In this document: positions 53,931-64,000 of the stretch, one piece after another
How the letters are laid out: the number at the start of each line of letters is the position of its first letter
Numbering within the stretch: the stretch's first letter is position 1
NCBI GenBank assembly: GCA_014898415.1
Contig: RCTD01000002.1
Location: 2,170,001-2,234,000 of the forward strand
Reading direction: 5' to 3'
Length of the DNA stretch: 64,000 bases
Origin: Stromatinia cepivora
Taxonomy: Eukaryota; Ascomycota; Leotiomycetes; Helotiales; Sclerotiniaceae
Made by a program: the position numbers and the translations under genes
The notes under the pieces: model-generated
Database searches by the model: none
What the model saw: the letters and a program-made list of their open reading frames with translations, nothing else
Told to the model about the DNA's origin: nothing

Positions 53931-55567
53931 TGCTGGTATACTCTACTAATCTTGTTCTGACTGACATTAATAAATGTGCTATACTAACCATCAATCTACA
54001 ACTATAAAATTGTCTATATGTGAATGCCCAATTATTCACTTCCATGCGGGTTAATTTTTGCTTCGAGCCATGAATGGTGGCGGGTGAAGGTCGACCTAGC
54101 ATCAGACGTCAGGTACAAGAAGCAAGGCTTGATGGGATCGCCGCCTTGGAGATATCCTCGGAATACGGTAAGATACGTGAGTGGATAATTCGGTTTCCAT
54201 GGCTTCATTGTCCATCTTCCAATGAATAAATGAAGTTTCAATGAATTTTACTATTGGTTACATTCCCTACAAATAAATTGGAAATTCAAGTGCATTGATT
54301 CGGGAATGGAGTAATTATGGCAGACCTTCGTGCTCTCTACCCTCCAATAGTTTATTATTATCCCATATGCAATAGTAATTACTATTCATTCAGCCGACCA
54401 ATACTTTTCAAGATATGTGCAGCCTATCAGCTGCACCTTTCATCACATCCCATCTTCGGTCAACCGATGTTTGCTTCTCCCTCGCATCCCTCCTTTTGTA
54501 AAGTAGTGTGCCATCCCACGAGCTGTACTGTATCTGTGCATTGATATCACCAAATATTTCCACTCTCACTATAAGTCTCACAGCTCGGTATTACGTGGTA
54601 TAACATCCAAGTCGTGGGTAAAGTCCATGGGTAAGACGATGGTGATGATAGCGAAGGCATCTACGTAGGTCCTTGTGAATGTCTCCCTTGCTTTGCTTCA
54701 AAGTGTTTCCATCGACGTTGATGAAACAGGTACGATTGAACGTGTACACAGCAGGAGGCCACATGGGAGTGCTCCACAATCAAAATACAACTCAGGTTTT
54801 CAGAGTAAAAATTTGAATTGCAGGACGCGTAAGGAGTTGCCTGGAGATGAGTATATCACGAAGATAGTTGTCATTGTCGTATTTCTGTAAATAGACATCA
54901 TATCCGTCTCTTTGCAGAAGTATTATGTTCGTCATCCATTCATACATACGCGACGAACCCTTCTTCATACCCCCCACAGCGAACATCATTCTGCAGGTGC
55001 AGGGTTCTCAGCCTGACGGCGATTGAACAACACACCGCGCTTCTCATGCGGACTTAGCCAAAAAGGTGGACACATCGGGTCCTCTCATTTCTGACAGCCC
55101 TTTATGATTGGGCATCAAGGACGTCAATTCGAGGCGTTCTCGTTGGGCGCCGAGACGCGAGCCGCGGTGAATTTCCAGGGCTCAGGCTCAGCCTGGCAGG
55201 AGCCTCACTTGAGTGGTTGTTCTACAGCGCATCAAAACAATCAGTAATCTGTAGTATCCTGGGTCTAGATGTTCTCATTCATCCACCGATTTACGAGCAA
55301 TCCAATGTTACTATGACGTCGTACAGAGCTCTCGTGATGCACATAATAATATCACAACCTTCCGGGTAACTCAGTTTCTGACAAGTCGAAATCTTGGGCA
55401 TGAATGCTTCCCCGCGCATGTCAAATTTGCTTCCCCATTATGCAGAAGAATGGCCTAGCAAGTCCTTGCCTCCTTATTGATCGCCTTATAAGCCAAAGTA
55501 GATTTCGCCCGTCTTTGTTGTTGATGCAACGCCCATACTCCAAAATAGGTGACAAGTGCTGACGCTC

Positions 55568-56168
55568 TCACTGCTGCACGACCTGGATATTGTTCTTCTT
55601 CTGTGTAACGACACTCGTCAGCAGATGATCTCTATCACACCAGGGGATTGATGCTTCAGTACCTTCCATTTCTCCATCTCGGACTGTTTGTTGTTGTATT
55701 GCTTGACCAAATCCTCCAGGACTTTCCGTAGACCTTCCGAGTTTGTTTTCAACGCCGGCACCACATCCTTTACAGTCCGCTCGACTAACACACCATTTAT
55801 CATTCGAAAGCACTTTCGGTCGCCAGGAAGAGGTTCGAGCGTTTCGAGAACAAGTCTATTGGAATAAGGGCGGTGAGCATGAGGCTTTCAAGCGGTGAGA
55901 TTCTGAGTTTCCAAATGTGCTTTCATATATTTCATACCCCAAACCGGGGAAGCGATGGCTTCCTGTGAGGAGTAAAAAACAAGTCTGGAACTCACTTGTG
56001 CTCCTCTGCTTCTGTCTCTACGTCACCAATTTTTGAGGCTATTTGCTGCAGACCATTCTTGTAGCTTGTGTACTGGTTTTGAAGCTCTTATAAACAGTTA
56101 GTTGATAGTCCCGATATGTGATGAGGTTTTGTACCTTGCTGCTTGCGCGCCGTGATTTGTTGCGCCAT
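55568..56168 (-). CDS. PFD2: Prefoldin subunit 2
   Basis: Beta-type subunit of the hexameric prefoldin chaperone that hands actin and tubulin chains to CCT in the cytosol (yeast Gim4). Four exons: 56135-56168, 55996-56086, 55663-55855, 55568-55600, encoding 116 residues, the normal size. The sequence reads MAQQITARKQQELQNQYTSY, then a coiled coil, the beta-hairpin linker LEPLPGDRKCFRMINGVLVE, RTVKDVVPALKTNSEGL and the second coil VLEDLVKQYNNKQSEMEKWK followed by KKNNIQVVQQ. Divergent from CMC2 with 280 bp between the starts. Confidence 0.95.
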
Positions 56169-56448
56169 TGTCCGCAGGATATGATTTCAAGATATCAATG
56201 TGAATATCGTTCCTTGAAATTTCAAGAAAGTTTAACGAGCTTTGAGGAAGTAAAAGTAAGTATCGGCATATCTTTCTAGAAGGATGAGCGCGGGGCGTAC
56301 ACTAAAATTGATTCTGCCGCTTTCCACCGTCATTCAGAAATATGGACTTGTGAATTTCCGACGTACTGTCGAACAATCTCAGATGCCATTAATCATTGTC
56401 CAATACAAACATTGATCTGGGATATTACAATCGGGAAACAATTACAAA

Positions 56449-56785
56449 ATGCATCCCCATTTATGGACCAAAGATAACTCCGCAGGTATTGTTTTCAACC
56501 TCTTATTCTCCTGCGAACTTCAGACATGCACTTTGGGAAAGCTCATCAGATCATTTCGACAATCTCTAATGTTCAATAGCTTGTGAAGAAGTCATGGCAG
56601 CTTTGGATGAATGCCATGCTCGAGGATTTTTATGGAAATGTATGGGAATGTGCAACGATAAAAAGACAGCAGTCAACAAGTGTCTAAGGGCACAACGGCT
56701 AGCACGAACGGCGGCAAATCGAGAAGCTGCAAAAGTTAAGAACGAGAAAATTAAAGCGAAATGGGCGGAGATAGATGATTCATAA
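56449..56785 (+). CDS. CMC2: Cytochrome c oxidase assembly protein CMC2
   Basis: Small twin-CX9C protein of the mitochondrial intermembrane space, imported by the Mia40 relay and needed for complex IV assembly. Exons 56449-56485 and 56580-56785 give 80 residues starting MHPHLWTKDNSAACEEVM. The cysteines are CEEVMAALDEC (C-x9-C) and CNDKKTAVNKC (C-x9-C) with CHARGFLWKCMGMC between them. The tail is a charged helix. The start MHPHL matches the MHP(H/Q)L beginning of Cmc2 proteins. Easily missed because exon 1 has only 12 codons. Confidence 0.92.
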
Positions 56786-57155
56786 TATACACAAATTAGA
56801 ATGCGCAGATACGGTTTAAGGGCTGGATCGGGCTGGTATTTGGAGGAGGGGCGTTGGTTTACGATGGCGGGGCGTTCGGACATCATTGCATGTTGAATTG
56901 TATTGACATTGCATCCCGAGATCAGATGTATACCTTGGAGATAGGTAGAATGGGTTGATTGAACAGGAGGGAGGCATGTCGCATGTAGAGTAGGAGCCAT
57001 GTTCAGTGCTTTTACTCCGCGGATCAAGACATACCCACAACTCCACTCAATCATTATAACGAATCTGCAGTGAAGCTTAAAAATATTTTCATTATCGCAC
57101 GTAGAAATATCACTCCACTCGATAAATTTTGGAACACTCCCAATTAGATCCATTG

Positions 57156-57595
57156 TTACTTTCGCGCTCTGAATGCATTGCCAAAGGTGAAGAGTCCGTA
57201 TATGGCGAGGAGACTCAAACCTGCCGGCAATGGCTTTTGGGTGCGAATTGCTCTTGGGATAGAAGAGCCTGCGAGAACGATGGATGCGAGTAGAGCGAGT
57301 CTGTAGAAAACAATATAAGCTTCGGAACAAGGTAGCTGATGAAGTATAGACAGCGGATTAAAAAGACATACTCTACACCATAAGATTGGCGATTCTGAAT
57401 ACGATAACCACCCAAGAGGTACAAGGATCCAACAGTGAGACCTGCGGCGATAGATGGGATACTTCCAGTCCTGACATAACCCATCGTTCCACCACCCGCA
57501 GTGAGTGCGCCGAGAATATATGCTGGTAGTTCAATCCCCTAGGCATCGTTAACATAATGAACATCTTCAGTATAGTATATTCATAAACCCACCAT
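57156..57595 (-). CDS. TMEM14-family small membrane protein, 104 aa
   Basis: Transmembrane protein 14 (UPF0136) family; relatives in mitochondria help heme precursor transport or fatty-acid export, but the fungal role is open. Coding exons: 57593-57595 (just the ATG, directly before a GTGGGT donor), 57372-57538 and 57156-57300. The protein reads MGIELPAYILGALTAGGGTM, GYVRTGSIPSIAAGLTVGSL, YLLGGYRIQNRQSYGVELAL, LASIVLAGSSIPRAIRTQKP and ends FTFGNAFRARK, with four short membrane segments, the family pattern. The ATG-only first exon is inferred from the homologous N-terminus MGIE. Divergent from OST2 with about 330 bp between the starts. Confidence 0.88.
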
Positions 57596-57927
57596 ATTTG
57601 CGATTCGCCCTTGAATTAGATTTAGATTAGTTGATGAAAAGTTTTGTGATTCGATATTACTTGGTAGTTCTGTAATATCTTCTTTATTATTATACGGAGT
57701 AAAGCTATAGATTGAAGGACGAAGCTATACCCCTCGGCTCTTCCCCCATGCATCAAACCCCCTGTAAACGCTAGCCGCATCTCCATAGTAAATCGCATCA
57801 AGCTTCGTGGCCTTCGAGCTCTTAAGCCAAAATTTACAATTCACAGTCACAACTTTTGCACGTCTCCAATTACACCACGAATCTCACGTTCTTTCCTCCC
57901 ACGCAAACTATATCTCAATCCTCAACA

Positions 57928-58562
57928 ATGGCGCCCAAAAAGAACGCCGCCGCTGCTGCTCCCGTCGCACCACCCACTGCACAAATCCCGAGTACTACAA
58001 CTACAATACCCTCTTCCACACCCGTTAAGATACCCTCCAAATCCTCTTCGCAAAATCAATCACCACAGCAAGTAGCCATCGGTATCTGGCAGAACTACCT
58101 CGATAAAACACCGCAGAGAACAAAGTTAATTGATGTGTTCATGTCATTTTTGGTCGCAGTGGGGGTTCTACAATTTGTCTACTGTATCTTGGCCGGCAAT
58201 TACGTAGGTACTATTTTGTAGTTTAGATATACGGGCATAGAGGGAACATGTGGGAACTAACAGGAATCATGGTGGTATAACAAGGGGAAACTCATGTGCT
58301 AACACAACCAATCACAATAGCCATTTAACGCATTTCTTTCTGGATTCTCAGCAACTGTAGGACAATTTGTTTTGACGGCTTCATTACGCATACAGACGAA
58401 TGAAGAGAACAAGGAAGAATTTAACTCGGTGTCTCCAGAAAGGTACATAGTTCTCATTCCCTGGTAAATTGGAGAGCTGCTAATAACATACATAGGGCTT
58501 TTGCAGATTACGTATTTGGAAGTTTGATTCTACATTTCTTCTGCGTCAACTTCATCAACTAG
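57928..58562 (+). CDS. OST2: Oligosaccharyltransferase subunit OST2 / DAD1
   Basis: Subunit of the ER oligosaccharyltransferase complex that transfers the N-glycan to Asn-x-Ser/Thr. Exons 57928-58203, 58321-58442, 58496-58562 encode 154 residues. After an Ala/Pro/Ser-rich cytosolic N-terminus (about 50 residues, longer than animal DAD1, usual in ascomycetes) come [65 protein letters not shown] and [21 protein letters not shown], the three membrane helices of DAD1. Confidence 0.96.
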
Positions 58563-58747
58563 AGCTGTACATATCGGGTAAGGGAGATGCGATTGAAGAT
58601 GGGAGGACAGACTTTGTGGGGACTGTAGAATTACCAAAAGCAGGGGTGATATATTCCCATTTTATGAGCTCTAACGGTGCTATTCATGTGGCATTTGCAT
58701 GTTAAGTGTGAAATTACTGGCTATACATTTAGAAGTATCTCGAACAG

Positions 58748-59912
58748 TTAATCAACACCACTATCATATGGATCTTTCGTCTCTGCCGGTATTGAACTGG
58801 GCTCAGGACTTGCTACTTTGGGCGTTCCGGCCCTTGGGGGTCCTCCTGCCTTAGGAGGCGGAGGCACACCCCCAGTCCTCGTGCTCGGCGCATGATCTAA
58901 TTCTCTACTCTTTTTCTCCCCTTCCATAAAATAGTCATCCATAAAATTATTCGAATTGTGCGCATGTTTCTTCTCTTTCTTCCTTGCTGGTGTTGTGGTC
59001 ACAGGGGCCGCAAGTTGTGCTGGCACCAAGAATTCGCCTGGTTCTTCTGCCACCGCAGCTGGCACAAAGAGCTGACTTGCAATGCCTTCACTTCCCATTT
59101 TCTCCCTATGTTCCTCATTTGAAAACCTCGCGCTCTCTCCTTCAAACAGTGTTTCTCCTGGTCCAGCGACGGGCTCACTTAGCGGAGCTGGCAATCTATG
59201 CAATGCTCCATATCCCAAAGTACAACCCAGCGCCCCATCTCCACCCCAGTCTCTGCTCGGATGGATAGTAATCTCTCTTGTAACGTTATATTCGTTATTA
59301 TAAACGTAAAGTCGTAATGGTCGTCCGATGTGATCCTCAACCAATTCGCCCAAGCCACTCTCACCATGTAAAACTCCCTCGGGTGTGCCGAGAATATAAT
59401 CACTGTAAGGAAGAAGTCCAGCGAGGTCGGCTGGAGAGTTGGCAGGTACATCTAAAATATGCCATATATTCGAAACGGTAGAGAGGGAAGTCCATTGGAG
59501 GGTCAGGCCTAGAGATGAAGTATCAGAAGGTACTGGGATATGAAGAGTTCGAGTACGTTGGCCCTGGAGATGTTAGTTGCTCGAACGAACGAGCCACAGG
59601 GGAAGGAATACCTTTGCGCTCCACACACCAAGGGTTACTGTACTTCCAGCACAATTCCGTACTTCTTGTGCAAAGAGATTTGCATCAGAATCGTCCTGAA
59701 ACTGGTCAGCGATGCCAAAAGTATTAAACCAGAGAACTCACGATCATTCGTCCATTGATTCCTACTATAAAATCAAACCAAGGTTCGACAGCCAGTTCCG
59801 GAGTCTTGTTTCTGAGTACTTGAAATCCGAATGCGCCATGATTGTCTCGATTTTGGTGGACGGGAGAGTCCGAATCCAGTCGGGAAATAAACCGGTTAAG
59901 AGCGTTAAACAT
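58748..59912 (-). CDS. GRH1: GRASP-type Golgi/secretory protein (Grh1-like), 356 aa
   Basis: Peripheral membrane protein with tandem PDZ-like domains, acting in early Golgi organisation and unconventional secretion. Exons 59742-59912, 59612-59695, 58748-59563. PDZ1 contains GAFGFQVLRNKTPELAVEPW, FDFIVGINGRMI and VTLGVWSAKGQ. PDZ2 contains WHILDVPANSPADLAGLLPY, SDYILGTPEG, LRLYVYNNEYNVTREITIHP and GALGCTLGYGALHRLP. A Pro/Ala/Ser-rich tail follows with PPPPKAGGPPRAG. The N-terminus is MFNALNRFI: no Gly at position 2, so no myristoylation as in animal GRASPs; an amphipathic N-terminal helix, as in yeast Grh1, is likely. Confidence 0.93.
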
Positions 59913-60344
59913 GTTAATTGACGAAAAGTCCTTATAGTATCATTCGTTGAAGCTCTGAGAATATTTTGTTCATTTGAGATGTGTTGTTCTCTAGGTGAGA
60001 ACCCTTGCTTTCATCAGCCTTGCTGCTATGGACCCAAGTGGCCCAAGCTTCAAGTCATCCCTTGTTTGTTTGCATGTGGAAGGTTGTCATCACAAACTTC
60101 AACTCTCTCACCCTGTCCCCCTGAACTTTTCCAAGAAAAAAAAAGGGGGGGAAGATAAATGGTGTGGTGTAATCGGGATTTATGGTATTTCTAAATTTGA
60201 ATTATTTTATGAGATTCCTAGTCACATCACTTACTTTTCCTAGATTGTACCTGAGTTACTCGAGTACTCATTCTCTGCGTTCGTTCCACTTGGTTAAGCA
60301 AGGCTGTACTGAAGGATCTCGCGGTGGAGAAGGAAGAAGTTCGC
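59913..60344. promoter_or_regulatory. Divergent promoter region of GRH1 and the 60345 gene
   Basis: About 430 bp between divergent starts, with an A/G run AAAAAAAAAGGGGGGGAAG at 60137-60155. No gene seen. Confidence 0.4.
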
Positions 60345-61302
60345 ATGAGTGCTAAAAGAAATTCATTTTTGGAAAAAGAATTACAAGATCTACTCGTGTC
60401 GGCTGGACGCGATCGACCGAATCTTAACTCGTCTCAAAGTACTCTCTCCCCTTGTGTACGGACACGGCAACAGAAAGAGAAGAATCGACGATCTTTAGAA
60501 ACTCTACTGCCTGCACCAGCAATACTTGCATTACCTCCTCCTGGGGCATTAGTTGGCGGGTCAAATTCCGAACGGCGCCTCAAGGTGATTCCCCAAGTGA
60601 TTATCAGACAAACATCTGCTGTTACCTCATCGAGCAAGGTGGTACCTTCTGAGGTTGGTCTTAAAGAGGAACCAATATCACCTTCATTAACAGACACTAC
60701 TGGCACGAACTCTAGTTCGAGATTTCTTCGGTCGGGCCGTGTTTTCCAGGAAATCAAACACGTCTCTCGACCTAGAACTCGGTCACACAATAGACCTCAG
60801 TCAGACGACATACCAAAGTCACAAGGTTCAAATCGCAGGCGCCTGAATTCACGTCTTGTATCAAGCAAGTACTTGAGATCTATTGCCTGCGAGGGACCCG
60901 TACAATCAAACACCGTCAAATCACCAATTTTGAAACTACTTTCCCGTCAGGGTAGAATCGTGACTTCAGCTTCTGTGCCCAAAGATTGGATTTACTCTCC
61001 TTTGTCCGACCGAAAAATAATCCGTCACCTGCGTGCAATATTGCAAGCAATTCGGCATCAAAGCAGTAAAAAGCAGGCGAACCTTGCGATTGTGAAGACG
61101 TTGTTCAAAAGCTCGAGAGTTTTAGTGAGTACACCTTTCAGCACACACACTTTCAACTCAAGGAATATTGATCTAACAGCAGCTCTACCAACAAAGTCTA
61201 CAAGGAGGATTGCATCAAGAACTTGGTCTTAGCCCTGATATTTTTCAAGATGGTCGTCAACGGCAGCACTTCGCATGGGCACGCAGCCACGGTAGATTAT
61301 GA
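60345..61302 (+). CDS. Uncharacterised basic protein, about 300 aa, overlapping TGS1
   Basis: ATG at 60345 opens MSAKRNSFLEKELQDLLVSA. Family not recognised. The protein is rich in Ser, Arg and Pro (QQKEKNRRSLETLLPAP, RPRTRSHNRPQ), without signal peptide or membrane helix; the C-terminal part (SDRKIIRHLRAILQAIRHQS) is helical. Two ends are possible. If the 55-nt GT..AG segment 61125-61179 is spliced, the protein ends at 61302 with YQQSLQGGLHQELGL and ARSHGRL and overlaps the TGS1 start by 53 bp in another frame. If it is retained, the frame stops at 61232, 18 bp before the TGS1 ATG. The putative branch CTAAC lies unusually close to the acceptor, so I do not choose firmly. Likely nuclear, by charge only. 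Confidence 0.65.
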
Positions 61303-62126
61303 AGAGAGCCAAGAAAATGGTGATCTGGCGCAATTTAAACTAGACGATAAGTGCACACATTATACCTCCTTGAAAGAAGTACCTTGGGATCTACATAAGT
61401 AAGTTCATATGTTGTGATATTTTCATTCATATTACTGACACCTTTCTAGATACTGGCAGCAACGTTATAGCATGTTTTCACTATATGACTATGGTATTTA
61501 TATGACAGATGATGCTTGGTTCGGCGTTACCCCTGAACCAGTTGCTACGTAGGTCTCTCATTACACTCGAATCCGTTTGTTTATCACTAACTGTTCACAG
61601 TCAGATCGCCCAGGACTATGGCTTTTCTACATCACCAACAAAAACAAATATAATCGATATGTTCGCCGGGGCTGGTGGCAACTCCATTGCATTCGCTCTC
61701 TCCAATCGTTGGGCCCATATCATAGCCATTGAGAAAGATCCGTCAGTTATCGCCTGCGCCGAAAACAACGCCTACGTCTACGGTGCCACAAACATAACTT
61801 GGGTTAACGGTGACTGTTTCGAATACCTCAAGACCCACGCTTCTTCTATCAATCCTTCAGAAACTGTTATTTTCGCATCCCCGCCCTGGGGAGGACCGGG
61901 CTATACCACTGAAAATATATTCGATTTAAGTACTATGCAACCATATTCTGTGCAACATATTCACGAGGCATGCAAAACAATGGATATGGCATTATATCTT
62001 CCACGAACCAGCGATCTCAGACAAATTCCTGCATTGTTGCCGGAAGGAAAGAAAGTTGAGCTTGTGCAATATTGCATGGAGGGAGCAAGTAAGGCCCTCG
62101 TGGCCTATATTCCGGCCATTGAATGA
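61250..62126 (+). CDS. TGS1: Trimethylguanosine synthase TGS1 (snRNA cap hypermethylase)
   Basis: S-adenosylmethionine-dependent methyltransferase that turns the m7G cap of snRNAs and snoRNAs into the 2,2,7-trimethyl cap. Exons 61250-61398, 61450-61548, 61601-62126 encode 257 residues. Start MVVNGSTSHGHAATVDYEES is the first ATG in frame. DKCTHYTSLKEVPWDLHKYW and YGIYMTDDAWFGVTPEPVAT are the family's N-terminal substrate blocks. Motif I is NIIDMFAGAGGNSIAFAL (about 97-113), followed by IAIEKDPSVIACAENNAYVY; motif IV is FASPPWGGPGY (about 173). It ends with KALVAYIPAIE. Length fits fungal TGS1, which lacks the long animal N-terminus. The gene begins inside or right behind the preceding gene. 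Confidence 0.95.
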
Positions 62127-62545
62127 AACCGGTTTGATCGGGTTGAAGAAGACGTCGGATATCCGGCAGACCAAAATGGCATGCTGCAGCTCCGCAGTCC
62201 TCAGCCCTTAGGCTTCAAGGCATCCCAACCTATCATGTGGGATGTGGGATGAACCCCAAATTTTGTTGCATATCGGCAATTCCTGAGGCAAACGGTGGGA
62301 GAACAATTTGCTACATGAGCAGAGTAGCAAGTGACACGCAAATTCATGAACTAGCTCATAATATCACAGCATACATAGCGAAATGCAGGAGAGGATGGCT
62401 ATCACTAGTATTCAAAGGGCTTGCCTTAGAACAACCCAAACTATACATTATGTCGAATGACCTCTAAATTTAATATTACACGTTATACATCTCCATAGCC
62501 TTGTCTAACTAATGTCCGATCACTTCCTGCCATCCTCGAATTTTT
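62127..62545. other. Intergenic between convergent TGS1 and HPP genes
   Basis: About 420 bp. A small frame at 62237-62467 has no recognisable content. Confidence 0.4.
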
Positions 62546-63434
62546 TTAACCTCGCTTTAGCTTGGACTGCATCACTTCTAATATCGCTCTCTCTTCATAC
62601 TCCAGTGATAACCAATTGGGTATAACGATGCGATGCTTGTCAATCCTAATCGTTCCTTCCTCGTGAGTGTCCTGGATTTCGGTTGGCTCCTCCACTCTAG
62701 TGGTACTTTCGGAAGATTTATCAGTATCTTCTTCGGCCCGGCTGCTCAGCGAATGCGGCGTCCACCAGTAGATGGGGAAAGTCCTCTGAATATTGTTCAC
62801 CATACAAGCAGTAGCGACCAGAAGAACACTTCCCAAGACGACCAAGGGTGTCAAATACCATCCTATATTCGTGATCTCGGGTGACGTAGCAGCTAACAAA
62901 GCAGTGGCCCCAGCTGGTGGATGAACTGTATTGGTCAAGCCCATCACCGCAGAAGATACACCGACCGAAAGAGCACCAGCCAACCATCGTAGATTCTCAA
63001 AGTCAGCATTGAGTTCGAATAATTTTGTTATGGCGACACCGATGATAGAGGCGAATAGTTGACCCAGGATGGCATTTCGTGGCTGAGAAAGAGGAGAATC
63101 GATGGTGTTATACTCCAGGATTGCGGCAGCGCCCTAGCATTAACATTAGACATAACACCGCCTCATGTGGACTTCGGTTGCATACAAAACTTGCGATGAC
63201 CAACGGAGAGCCGCGCTCTTTAAAGTATGCAGATCGGTAAATGTTTTCGATGATTGCAATGCCGCAGAAAGCGCCAATGAAAGCCCAAAACCAAATAACA
63301 AGACTACCAGTTCGAGGTCTCGGATTACTTCGATACCCCAGGAACCAAGAAATGGGAGTCGGAAGTATATAAAATTTAGGAGAAGGAATAAAACGATTGA
63401 GATATTGATCTATATCGAAATCTAAGTCGGACAT
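62546..63434 (-). CDS. HPP-family multi-pass membrane protein, 278 aa
   Basis: Exons 63186-63434 and 62546-63133 join to 278 residues across a 52-nt intron. After a hydrophilic start (MSDLDFDIDQYLNRFIPSPK) several membrane helices follow: LVIWFWAFIGAFCGIAII, GSPLVIASFGAAAAILEYNT, SQPRNAILGQLFASIIGVAI, LAGALSVGVSSAVMGLTNTV, then the family signature HPPAGATALLAA and WYLTPLVVLGSVLLVATACM with VNNIQR. The C-terminal about 80 residues are acidic and cytosolic-looking. Bacterial and chloroplast HPP proteins have been linked to nitrite transport; the fungal role is not established. Confidence 0.92.
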
Positions 63435-64000
63435 TGTTCATGACATTTGATCATGACATTTGATCATGAACTCTGATGACCAAAACAGAAAGAAAAAGAT
63501 CTAAATAAATCCCAGAGATTTGAAATATACAAACCGTAGCAAAACGCGAAAAGTCATGTACAAAATATCAAACAAAGCAATGAATGAATTACTCCACCTA
63601 TATGACATAAGGGAAATCCAAAGTCTCGACATCTCCGGTGAGCAAATGTCACACAAACATACAACATGATTCACAATTGCACGAAACGCAATGGAAATGG
63701 TATAGACTGGAGAAGAGCTGGGGATCCGGAATTATAGAAAGGGCAGAATCTTCGTGTCGCCATTGCCGAATTTGTGCGAGGGAAGCTTGCTGGCGCTGCT
63801 TGTTCGGTTTGGAAGGAGACGCGATGACACATAGAAATTCAATTTCGCCAAGTCGTGATATTGGTGCCTCAGGCCTCCTCGCTTTTCCGATGGACCGACC
63901 CGATGATCTCGGCTTCTACTCCGTGCAATATCTAAACTGATCTTCGGGCTTGGAAGGTTCATAATACTCTCTAAATTTTCAATTCAGATCTATTCTTCTA
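63435..64000. other. Upstream of the HPP gene to window end
   Basis: About 570 bp. A direct duplication TTTGATCATGACA occurs at 63445-63470. A frame at 63638-63940 (plus) cannot be supported as a gene. Confidence 0.4.

Larger units (their letters stand above)
52744..55567. other. Long intergenic region upstream of HAP3 with tandem and palindromic repeats
   Basis: About 2.8 kb. First part is the HAP3 5' region. 53760-53930 holds dense TAGGTA/TACCTT words. 54300-55560 has no recognisable gene; small frames (e.g. 54317-54544) have no supporting features. Confidence 0.45.

Noticed and set aside
56566..57330. 254-aa minus-strand open frame
   Set aside because: Antisense to CMC2 and out of frame with the TMEM14-like exon; no domain, and it crosses two well-supported genes.
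60345..62126. Single fused gene made of the 300-aa protein and TGS1
   Set aside because: No splice choice found keeps the upstream frame into the TGS1 frame.

Overview
The window looks like a chromosome segment of a filamentous ascomycete. Genes carry short introns of about 45-100 nt with GT..AG borders and CTAAC/CTAAT branch sites. Gene-rich stretches alternate with very AT-rich stretches full of transposon relics whose differences are mostly C-to-T / G-to-A transitions, as expected from repeat-induced point mutation (RIP). Protein content and style fit Leotiomycetes (a Botrytis/Sclerotinia-like relative), but that placement is an inference from recall, not from a search.

Left arm (1-16 kb), mostly housekeeping: the 5' part of the splicing helicase BRR2 (minus), a divergent coiled-coil protein, RFC subunit 2, a RIP-decayed Fot1/pogo-type transposon (7193-9381) with 44-bp terminal inverted repeats, a membrane alpha/beta-hydrolase-like protein lacking the usual nucleophile, the PP2A methylesterase PPE1, and a small secreted, probably GPI-anchored protein.

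Transition and accessory island (16-37 kb): two decayed genes (LURP-one-related and wax-synthase-like MBOAT), AT-rich relics, then an orphan two-exon gene, a protein with a possible PD-(D/E)XK nuclease motif, an HGD-type kinase-like protein and a frameshifted NACHT/STAND NLR pseudogene. Next to these lies a wrecked DUF3435 tyrosine-recombinase-like gene (minus strand), split by a five-element nest: a palindromic MITE, an LTR element inside it, and inside that both a second related LTR element and a Tc1/mariner element, the latter holding a same-family Tc1/mariner copy in opposite orientation. Target-site duplications and matching element lengths make the nesting readable from the sequence. DUF3435 is the domain of Starship captains, so a degraded Starship with NLR and accessory cargo is a testable hypothesis.

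Right arm (37-64 kb), again gene-rich: a KNH/Kre9-like GPI wall protein, a truncated class II aldolase relic, a BTB/POZ protein, a type-B carboxylesterase, RRN3 (Pol I initiation), HAP3/NF-YB, prefoldin subunit 2, CMC2, a TMEM14-like protein, OST2/DAD1, GRASP/Grh1, an uncharacterised protein overlapping TGS1, and an HPP-family membrane protein. Several neighbours share short divergent promoters (BRR2/coiled-coil protein, PFD2/CMC2, TMEM14/OST2, GRASP/uncharacterised). Apart from these there is no operon-like logic; the genes act in splicing, replication, rRNA transcription, protein folding and secretion, and mitochondrial assembly. No rRNA, intact tRNA or CRISPR was seen.
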